NCBI GenBank assembly: GCA_031284195.1
Contig: JAITAI010000039.1
Coordinates: forward strand, 1 to 12,930
From: Treponema sp.
Lineage (GTDB): Bacteria > Spirochaetota > Spirochaetia > Treponematales > Breznakiellaceae
Reading direction: 5' to 3'
DNA: 12,930 nucleotides
Shown: positions 6,892 through 12,930 of the stretch, piece by piece
Numbering within the stretch: the stretch's first letter is position 1
Layout: every line of letters starts with the position of its first letter
Program-made: the position numbers and the translations under genes
The notes under the pieces: generated by a model
The model's database searches: none
The model's input: only the letters and a program-made list of their open reading frames with translations
Told to the model about the DNA's origin: nothing

Positions 6892-6968
6892 GTGAGGTAT
6901 ATTCCAGCCTGAGTGTAAAGTACATTCCAGTCTGGGTGTGAGATGTATTCCAGTCTGAGTGTGAGGTA
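6892..6968. repeat. 23-bp tandem repeat, block B (3 units plus a partial)
   Basis: Units start at 6892, 6915 and 6938 with the same 23-bp period and sequence family as block A. A partial fourth unit (GTGAGGTA) begins at 6961. The block stops 16 bp downstream of the RND stop codon (read on the minus strand). Every unit keeps ATTCCAG while the left half varies (GGTAT, AGTAC, GATGT). Blocks A and B are offset by 205 bp, which is not a multiple of 23. Confidence 0.9.
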
Positions 6969-6984
6969 GCCTTATGCTGGGGGT

Positions 6985-9753
6985 TTACTCCAGGTGGCCT
7001 TTTTTATCTTCCACAACGTCCTTTCCCCGGGATTCGGGAACCGGGGTGGCCGTACCCTTAAGATCCGATGGAGCAGCAGTTTCCGGCTTATTTGGGCCAT
7101 GGAAAGGACCGGAGCCAAAGAAAGGGCGTTCCTCCCAAACAAACCGAGGCTTGATCCACAGCACCAGCGCGGGGACGATGATGAGTCCTACCAAGGCGCT
7201 CATAATCATGGCTAAAGCAATCAACAAACCAAGCTCCGCCAGCATATTGAATTGGGATAAAAGCAACACCCCGAAACCCAGCCCTGTGGCTGCTGCGTCC
7301 ACGATAATTGCCATCCCAGAGGTCCTATAGGCCTTTTGCAAGAAATCCCCTTTGCCCCCTGCAGCCCGATATTCCCGCTTATAGGCTTCCAGAAAATGAA
7401 CCGTGTAATCGATCCCAATACCCATAGACAGACTGGAAATCATAGCGGTTCCAATATTGAGTTTAATTCCGGTGAGGCCCATGATTGCGAAGTTAATGAG
7501 GATCAGCAGTGAAAGGGGGGTAATACTGAGGAGACCCGCCACTATCGAATGGTTGCAGACAGCCATAATGGCAAATAAAAACACCACGGCGATGATCATG
7601 GAGGTCCACAAGGACTGAACCACCAGGTTGTTCAGGGAGCCTTCCACCAAAGCAGCGCCTCCTACCACCACCTGTACCGTATCAGGGAAATGAGCCTCCA
7701 CGTAATCGTTAATCACCTTCACCACCTTATCCGTATCATCCTGGCCGATAGTACGAAGCTGAATCGTGGTCTTTATGGCCGTGGGTTCCAGGGGATCATT
7801 GGCATAGGATTCAATGTTCCCTGAAAGCAATACCAAATAGTTGGAAACCAACTGTTGGAGTTCCTCGGGCCGGGTTTTCCCGTACCGCAGGGGATCCCGG
7901 GGAATTTCATAATACGCTGCCCCTTCATAGTTCACCTGTTTTTTCACTTCCCAGACCAACCGGGAGGCATCCATGGTCTGGTCCGCACTCAAGGCCCTTT
8001 CCAGGAGGCCGGCCAATTCCTTGAGGGTGGCCGGGGGTTCCTGCACTTCAGGGGCCCCAACCCAAGCAGGCTCAGGCAGGTCATCTTCATCAGAAAAAGC
8101 GCTGAACCCAAAGTCCGGCTCAGCAGCATCGTTAAACCCAAAGCCAAAATCCCCGGTACTTGAAACCGTGGATTGGGGCTTGAGGCCCAGCGGAGACTCA
8201 TCGACGTTAAACACCTGGTTGATCCGTTTAACCAAATCGGTAAATCCCATGACCTTACCGGTTTCAGGAACCTTGGTTACCAGGTAGGTATTGAGATCAT
8301 CTATGGCCCCCAAGATATCAGGGTGGAGGAGGATTTCAGGGCTTTCCCCCTGAACCACCACGCTTATCACCTTGGAACCGCCGAAGTACTTACGAATAAA
8401 GTTATCTGAGGTATTGATATCCGTATCAGGCTTAAAATATTCCAAGAACACATTGTCGATGATGAGTTGGGAGGCGCCGTATAGAGACACCAGAAGCAGC
8501 GCTCCCGTCACCCCCAGAACCAGATAGGTTTTCTTTGCCGTAGCTGAAAAAAAAGCGGCGATATGCTGATGTATCCGGCTTTCCTGGGCTATTCCTTGGC
8601 TTTTGAATTTGAGCTTCCTCAGCGCCCGGGGTCCTCGGATGATCAAAATCGCGGGGATGAGGGTGAGGGTAATGAGGAACGCCACAGCTACCCCAAAACC
8701 GGAGAAATACCCGAATTCCCGGATGGGCAGGACTTGGGTAAAACAAAAGGCAAAAAAACTAACCATGGTGGTCAGGGCTGCCAGGAAGAGGGGCTTACGG
8801 ATGGTCCGTACCAGGTTAAGCACCAGTTCCCGGTGAGCTTCCCGGCTCATGGTACTGAAATCCTGGTCCGCTGCTTCAAGATAGTGGATAATCAAATGCA
8901 GCCCATAGGAACTCCCCACCGCAATGAGGATGACCGGAAGCACCGTGGAGATTACCGAAAGTTTTATACCCACCAAGGGCATGGCCCCAATGGACCAGAT
9001 GACGGCTATTAAGACCGCCAGCAAAGATAAAATCACGAAACTGATCCGCCGGAGCGGCAGAAAGACAATTACCAGGACCACCCCAATCACCACCGGAACC
9101 AAAAGCAGGAGATCCTGCCGGACCGCTTCGTTGATGGTAGCGCTGAGCACCGGCATCCCGGTAACATACACCACTGCAAGGTCATGGAACATGTCCCGGG
9201 CTATGTCTCGGATCTCCAGGAAGCTGGCCACCACATCGGGGTGTCCTGCGTTTTCTGCGGTAATTTCAAGCGGTATCATGATCTGGGTAGCGCTAAAGTC
9301 ATCAGAGATCAAGGCCTGCCGGTAGAGGTCCCAGGAAAGGACCCGGCGCTTCAATTCGGTGATTTCCTCCAGGGTACCGGAAAAATCCTCTCCTACCAGG
9401 GGTTCTACCACCAAGGCATCCCCGTCGCCGGTGATGTAATCAGTGTTTATGATCGAGTTCACCTTACCTACAATTTCGATTTCCCGGATTCGGTCCACAT
9501 AGTCCCGGATCCGCATGAGGAAGTCCCGGTCAAACACGGTTCCGTATTTCCGTTCAAGTCCCACCAAGATAAACAGGGAACTTCCGAAGGTATCATCAAT
9601 ATAAGCTGATACCAAGCGGGCTTCATCGTCTTGGGGTACAAACCGGAGGTTGTTGTTGTCCAGTTCCGCCCGGGGAAGCTGGAAGGCAAAAAAAAGGCTG
9701 ATACCTGCGATAAGCCCCACAATCAGCCACGGATGCTTAAATAACTTTTCCAT
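6985..9753 (-). CDS. RND/MMPL-superfamily inner-membrane transporter
   Basis: The 922 residues show the duplicated RND layout: a helix at about 9-27, a periplasmic domain (28-210), five helices (about 213-372), a cytoplasmic stretch, a helix at about 409-430, a second periplasmic domain (431-710), five helices (about 713-866) and a Pro-rich cytoplasmic tail of about 55 residues. The fourth helix of the second half carries GIGIDYTVHF (Asp782-Tyr783), the Asp-Tyr proton-relay motif of MMPL proteins. The matching place in the first half reads GSSYGLH, so its Asp is Ser282. An acidic low-complexity insert (about 520-590) in the second periplasmic loop contains GDFGFGFND (534-542) and DFGFSAFSDEDD (547-558). 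Such transporters use the proton gradient to move lipids or other hydrophobic molecules. The start is overlapped by a relic regulator and has only a weak Shine-Dalgarno (AGAGG, 13 nt away). Family certain, substrate unknown. Confidence 0.93.
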   Translation of the reverse strand: MEKLFKHPWLIVGLIAGISLFFAFQLPRAELDNNNLRFVPQDDEARLVSAYIDDTFGSSLFILVGLERKYGTVFDRDFLMRIRDYVDRIREIEIVGKVNSIINTDYITGDGDALVVEPLVGEDFSGTLEEITELKRRVLSWDLYRQALISDDFSATQIMIPLEITAENAGHPDVVASFLEIRDIARDMFHDLAVVYVTGMPVLSATINEAVRQDLLLLVPVVIGVVLVIVFLPLRRISFVILSLLAVLIAVIWSIGAMPLVGIKLSVISTVLPVILIAVGSSYGLHLIIHYLEAADQDFSTMSREAHRELVLNLVRTIRKPLFLAALTTMVSFFAFCFTQVLPIREFGYFSGFGVAVAFLITLTLIPAILIIRGPRALRKLKFKSQGIAQESRIHQHIAAFFSATAKKTYLVLGVTGALLLVSLYGASQLIIDNVFLEYFKPDTDINTSDNFIRKYFGGSKVISVVVQGESPEILLHPDILGAIDDLNTYLVTKVPETGKVMGFTDLVKRINQVFNVDESPLGLKPQSTVSSTGDFGFGFNDAAEPDFGFSAFSDEDDLPEPAWVGAPEVQEPPATLKELAGLLERALSADQTMDASRLVWEVKKQVNYEGAAYYEIPRDPLRYGKTRPEELQQLVSNYLVLLSGNIESYANDPLEPTAIKTTIQLRTIGQDDTDKVVKVINDYVEAHFPDTVQVVVGGAALVEGSLNNLVVQSLWTSMIIAVVFLFAIMAVCNHSIVAGLLSITPLSLLILINFAIMGLTGIKLNIGTAMISSLSMGIGIDYTVHFLEAYKREYRAAGGKGDFLQKAYRTSGMAIIVDAAATGLGFGVLLLSQFNMLAELGLLIALAMIMSALVGLIIVPALVLWIKPRFVWEERPFFGSGPFHGPNKPETAAPSDLKGTATPVPESRGKDVVEDKKGHLE

Positions 9754-10176
9754 CGTCGTCTACATACCTCTGCTGCAATATACGAAGAGGATCACCGATC
9801 CCTTCGGCCATACGCTGAGAAACCGTACTTTCGGCGCTAAGCCCCTTACCACTAATCATATTATAACGCACAAAAGCCATCCGTAGGGATCCTTCGGCAG
9901 GATCCGCAGAAACCTTTCAAAGATATAGGGTTTCAGGTTACAGAAAACAAACCCTTCCTCCAGGGTTCCGTACAAGGCCCTGTAACTCAGCCAAAATACC
10001 TGCATCCCTTCCGATAATTCAGGGTTCATTTTCTTCCAGGTGGGAAAATAGAGGTAACCCGCTGCCTTACAAGGTTCTGTTTTTTGGGCGATGCCCCCAT
10101 ACCGGCTCTGCCTTCCCTCCTTGTTGTTCCTGGAGCCCCTAAGCCGGGTCTTCCGGGCCTCTTTTTTCCATTCCAT
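9737..10176 (-). pseudogene. Decayed TetR-family regulator upstream of the RND gene
   Basis: From an ATG at 10176 with a modest Shine-Dalgarno (AGGA), one frame runs 106 codons to a TGA at 9856. It contains GIAQKTEPCKAAGYLYFPT, which matches the TetR helix-turn-helix and following strand (family pattern DIAxxxGVSKGxLYxYF). The N-terminal helix that should precede it is scrambled. Reading continues in another frame (about 9920 down to 9737) as a plausible C-terminal part, including RMAFVRYNMISGKG and GDPLRILQQRYVDDD. That frame ends 17 bp inside the RND gene, the way coupled genes overlap. Total length is about 145 codons against about 190-200 for the family, so I infer a deletion plus a frameshift. 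TetR repressors are commonly adjacent to the RND genes they control. A short functional protein is possible but unlikely. Confidence 0.5.
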
Positions 10177-10391
10177 AGGTTCCTGTAATCCCTTTTTATG
10201 ATCGCCTCTGCTTACAGAGCTGTTTCAAAACCTCACGGTTTGAACCAATTTTTTCTAATTTTTTTTAATAACTATATAGAAGGGCGGTTATTGCCGCAAG
10301 TGAGGAGACGGCCTCCTGCGGGTTCGATACTTACCCCTGCGCATTTTGGGAGGAATGGAAGGCCCAGACCCCCATGCCTCCCAAAGGTCCT
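10177..10391 (-). promoter_or_regulatory. Intergenic region with promoter candidate for the TetR relic / RND genes
   Basis: This region of 215 bp follows leuS on the minus strand. A candidate promoter reads TTGCGG (10294-10299), a 17-bp spacer, then TATAGT (10271-10276). It is followed by a long A-rich stretch and the third palindromic repeat. Small stems (GCGG/CCGC near 10285-10297, AGGAG/CTCCT near 10303-10317) could end leuS transcripts, but none has a T tract on the minus strand. All assignments here are tentative. Confidence 0.3.
10217..10246. repeat. Palindromic repeat, copy 3 (imperfect)
   Basis: The left arm GAGCTGTTTCAAAACC (10217-10232) and right arm GGTTTGAACC (10237-10246) pair with a bulge around the loop TCAC. 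The left arm read in reverse is TTTTGAAACAGCTC, the same arm as copies 1 and 2 with one base missing. On the plus strand the stem is followed by a T-rich run (10249-10266), so it would resemble a terminator in that direction, though no plus-strand gene ends here. Confidence 0.7.
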
Positions 10392-12869
10392 TCATGCAAT
10401 GACCAGGTTCACCAGTTTATCCAAGACCGTAATAACCTTGACCACCTGGCGCCCCTCAGTCCATTTGCGGATCCCCGGGAGGGCCTGCGCCTGGTTTTCA
10501 AGCTCCTCCTTAGGCGTACCTGCTGCGGTGGTGAACTTATCCCGGACCTTACCGTTCACCTGCACTACTATGGTAAGTTCCTGATCCACCGTGAGGGCTT
10601 CGTCGTAGATGGGCCAACTGGACTTGGACACCGATTCAGAAGCCCCGAGTTTCTCCCACAGTTCCTCTCCCAGGTGCGGCGCGTAAGGGCTCACCATCTG
10701 TACCAAGGGGGACCAGAGGCTCCGGGGTATTTCCCGCAGTTTCGCCAGCTCAGCAGAGTACACCATCATGGCACTGATAGCGGTATTGAAATTAAGAGAC
10801 GCTGTATCCTCGCTCACTTTCTTGATGGTCTTGTGGAGGAGCCGGTTCAAGTCTGGACTCCCTGGGGCTTCACTCAGGGGCTTTTCGCCTATGGCCCAGA
10901 GGCGCTCTAAAAACCGGGAAACTCCCACCAGCCCTGCGGTGATCCAGGGTTTACTCACCTCTAAAGGCCCCATGAACATCTCGTAGACCCGCATGACGTC
11001 TGCGCCGTAATTCCGTACGATGTCGTCAGGGTTTATTACGTTCCCCCGGCTCTTGGACATCTTCTGGTTATCCTCGCCCAGGATCATCCCCTGGTTCACT
11101 AGGCGCTGAAAAGGTTCCTTGGTGTTCACCAGGCCCAGATCATAGAGGACCTTGTGCCAAAAGCGGCTGTAGAGCAGGTGGAGGACCGCGTGTTCTGTCC
11201 CTCCCACGTAGAGGTCCACCGGGGCCCAATAATCGATCTTGTCCCGATCTGCAAAGGCTGTTTGGTTATGGGGATCCAGGTAACGCAGGTAATACCAGCA
11301 GGACCCGGCCCACTGAGGCATGGTATTGGTTTCCCGTGTGGCTGGACCGCCGCATCGAGGACAGGTGGTATGTACCCAGTCGGCGATCAGAGCCAGGGGG
11401 GATTCACCGGTCCCTGTGGGGGTGTAGGACTGAATTTCCGGGAGCCGCAGAGGAAGGGCGGATTCAGGGAGGGGAACAATTCCAGAACCATGCTCTGCGT
11501 GACAGTGCGCACAGTGGACCACCGGGATAGGTTCCCCCCAGTAGCGCTGACGGCTGAAGATCCAGTCCCGGAGCTTATAGTTGACCGCCTTTTTCCCCAA
11601 ACCCTGGTCCTCAAGCCAGGCGGTAATACGCGGTATTGCCTCAGCAGTGGGAAGTCCGTTAAATTGACCGGAATTGACAGCCCAGCCCTCTGCAGTGGTA
11701 CATGCGGAAACCGCTTCGTCCTTTTCAGGAGAAGCATCCTGGGGATCCTCCATCAGCTTTTTCAGAGGGGATGGGGATACCACCTGGATAATAGGCAGCT
11801 TAAAGGTTGTGGCAAACTCCCAGTCCCGTTGGTCGTGGGCAGGAACCGCCATGATGGCCCCGGTACCATAGGAGATGAGTACGTAGTCGGCTATCCAGAT
11901 GGGGATCTTGGCCCCGTTCACCGGGTTCACCGCAAAGGCCCCGGAAAAAACCCCGGTCTTGACCTTGGCCAGGTCGGTTCGCTCTAGGTCGCTTTTCTTG
12001 GCCGCTTCTTCCAGGTAGGCCTGTACCGCCTCCCGCTGTTCTCCAGTCGTTATCCTGTCCACTAAAGGGTGCTCCGGGGCCACTACCATGTAGGTTACGC
12101 CGAAAAGGGTATCAGGCCGGGTGGTGTAGATTTCGAGTATATCCTGATGGCCTTTGATGGTAAAAAACACATTGGCCCCCTCACTCCTGCCTATCCAATT
12201 CCGCTGCATGAGCTTCACCGGCTCAGGCCAATCCAGACCCTCCAGATCTTCCAAAAGCCGCTGTGCATACGCGGTGATCCTGAGGATCCACTGGCGGATC
12301 CGCTTTCGGCTTACCTTGGTACCGCAGCGTTCGCAGCGTCCCTCCTTCACTTCCTCGTTGGCCAGCCCGGTCTTGCAGGAAGGGCACCAGTTGATAGGAC
12401 TCTCCGCTTCATAGGCTAAGCCCTGCTCCAAGAGCTTCAGGAAAATCCACTGAGTCCAGTGGTAGTATTCAGGGCTGGAAGTGTCCACTTCCCGATCCCA
12501 GTCATAAGAAAAGCCCAGGGTCTTTATCTGGGAACGGAACTTTTCGATATTCGCCGCAGTGGTACGTGCCGGGTGGGTACCGGTCTTGATAGCATAGTTT
12601 TCCGCAGGGAGGCCAAAGGCGTCGAATCCCATAGGGTGTAACACGTTGTAACCTTGCATCCGCAGGTAACGGCAGTAAATATCCGTTGCCGTATACCCTT
12701 CGGGATGTCCTACATGCAAACCCTGGGCCGAGGGATAGGGAAACATATCCAGCACATAGCGCCGCTTCTCTTGCGGGATGGCCGGGTCTTCAAGCGCCTG
12801 GAAAGTCTTATGGGTTTCCCAGTAACGCTGCCATTTTGGTTCTATGATATCAAAGGGGTATGTAGCCAT
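10392..12869 (-). CDS. leuS: Leucyl-tRNA synthetase
   Basis: This class I synthetase charges tRNA-Leu in the cytoplasm. The 825 residues are a full-length bacterial LeuRS. The catalytic site has the HIGH box as HVGH (52-55) and KMSKS (603-607). The zinc-type pairs CPSC (162-165) and CERC (179-182) are present, with further pairs CAHC (453-456) and CPRC (503-506). The CP1 editing domain (about 220-420) is intact, with TTRPDTLFG (249-257) and AVPAHDQRD (341-349) containing the universal editing Asp346. The anticodon-binding and C-terminal regions (about 650-825) end in the usual beta-rich domain (ELTIVVQVNGKVRDKF). The ATG at 12869 matches the family N-terminus (YPFDIIEPKWQRYWE) but has no obvious Shine-Dalgarno. 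A separate transcription unit from the RND set is likely. No anomaly was seen in key residues. Confidence 0.98.
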   Translation of the reverse strand: MATYPFDIIEPKWQRYWETHKTFQALEDPAIPQEKRRYVLDMFPYPSAQGLHVGHPEGYTATDIYCRYLRMQGYNVLHPMGFDAFGLPAENYAIKTGTHPARTTAANIEKFRSQIKTLGFSYDWDREVDTSSPEYYHWTQWIFLKLLEQGLAYEAESPINWCPSCKTGLANEEVKEGRCERCGTKVSRKRIRQWILRITAYAQRLLEDLEGLDWPEPVKLMQRNWIGRSEGANVFFTIKGHQDILEIYTTRPDTLFGVTYMVVAPEHPLVDRITTGEQREAVQAYLEEAAKKSDLERTDLAKVKTGVFSGAFAVNPVNGAKIPIWIADYVLISYGTGAIMAVPAHDQRDWEFATTFKLPIIQVVSPSPLKKLMEDPQDASPEKDEAVSACTTAEGWAVNSGQFNGLPTAEAIPRITAWLEDQGLGKKAVNYKLRDWIFSRQRYWGEPIPVVHCAHCHAEHGSGIVPLPESALPLRLPEIQSYTPTGTGESPLALIADWVHTTCPRCGGPATRETNTMPQWAGSCWYYLRYLDPHNQTAFADRDKIDYWAPVDLYVGGTEHAVLHLLYSRFWHKVLYDLGLVNTKEPFQRLVNQGMILGEDNQKMSKSRGNVINPDDIVRNYGADVMRVYEMFMGPLEVSKPWITAGLVGVSRFLERLWAIGEKPLSEAPGSPDLNRLLHKTIKKVSEDTASLNFNTAISAMMVYSAELAKLREIPRSLWSPLVQMVSPYAPHLGEELWEKLGASESVSKSSWPIYDEALTVDQELTIVVQVNGKVRDKFTTAAGTPKEELENQAQALPGIRKWTEGRQVVKVITVLDKLVNLVIA

Positions 12870-12891
12870 AGGGCATAGTAGCCGGTAACCG

Positions 12892-12909
12892 CCCGGTCAT
12901 GCAACCGGG
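12892..12909. promoter_or_regulatory. GC-rich hairpin just upstream of leuS
   Basis: CCCGGT (12892-12897) and ACCGGG (12904-12909) form a perfect 6-bp stem around CATGCA, 22 bp upstream of the leuS start on the minus strand. A neighbouring CCGGTAACCG lets an alternative stem form. It may be a leader element or the terminator of a gene beyond the window; the edge prevents a decision. Confidence 0.35.
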
Positions 12910-12930
12910 GTTTAGGAAGGATCCGTCCCC

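Larger units (their letters stand above)
6532..6984. other. Non-coding gap between RND and LolA-like genes
   Basis: The 453 bp separate two minus-strand genes that otherwise appear to belong together. Nearest the LolA-like gene is its Shine-Dalgarno. A hairpin-forming segment follows at 6605-6635 (GGGAA pairing with TTCCC, and inside it GTGG with CCAC). Two blocks of a 23-bp tandem repeat (6687-6755 and 6892-6968) then flank a 136-bp A+T-rich spacer. No convincing promoter was pinned down: TATACT near 6549-6554 would put the start of the RNA inside the Shine-Dalgarno. An 89-codon open frame runs through the repeats on the minus strand, but a 23-bp period shifts frame with each unit, so it is not credible. 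Confidence 0.6.

Noticed and set aside
6656..6925. 89-codon minus-strand open frame through the 23-bp repeats
   Set aside because: A 23-bp period changes frame every unit, the peptide shows no consistent repeat, and no ribosome site is present.
6687..6968. CRISPR array
   Set aside because: Units are contiguous without unique spacers between them and vary among themselves; no cas genes are nearby.

Overview
The window reads like part of a spirochaete chromosome, most probably a Treponema of the termite-gut type. This is judged from the protein character: a partner-switching regulatory set, a treponeme-like lipobox on an exported enzyme, and an RND / LolA-like / beta-barrel envelope set carrying acidic Phe-Gly motifs. 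No rRNA or other taxonomic marker is present, so the genus is an inference. The left third (about 1-4270) is visibly more A+T-rich than the right two thirds. No tRNA, rRNA, CRISPR array, complete insertion sequence or integrase was found.

Left, plus strand (3-2699): three genes form a partner-switching module. They are the C-terminal part of a membrane-anchored HAMP/PP2C (SpoIIE/RsbU-type) phosphatase, a protein made of three tandem STAS domains, and a short GHKL anti-sigma-type kinase. By family precedent the kinase phosphorylates STAS serines, the phosphatase removes the phosphates, and the STAS state decides whether the kinase is titrated. No sigma factor or other output is encoded here. 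The third STAS domain has Lys where the phosphorylatable Ser should be. A convergent minus-strand gene (2814-3665) encodes a complete alpha-carbonic anhydrase, probably a lipoprotein, behind a strong sigma70-type promoter and a leader of roughly 135 nt. About 440 bp between that promoter and the next gene carry a palindromic repeat but no recognisable gene.

Middle, minus strand (10176 down to 4273): in transcriptional order there is a decayed TetR-like regulator, a 922-residue RND/MMPL transporter, a 453-bp gap, an exported LolA-like protein, and 3 nt later an outer-membrane beta-barrel. Together they look like a pathway moving a lipid or other hydrophobic cargo from inner membrane to periplasmic carrier to outer membrane. 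The RND periplasmic loop and the mature N-terminus of the barrel share a short acidic DFGFGF motif. The gap holds two blocks of a 23-bp tandem repeat around a 136-bp A+T-rich spacer.

Right, minus strand (10392-12869): a complete leucyl-tRNA synthetase gene with editing domain.

A palindromic element with the arm consensus TTTTGAAACYGGCTC occurs three times, always between genes (about 1157, 3915 and 10217). The most interesting items are the transporter/carrier/barrel set with its shared motif, the 23-bp repeat arrays inside that gene set, the dispersed palindrome family, and the three-STAS switch protein.
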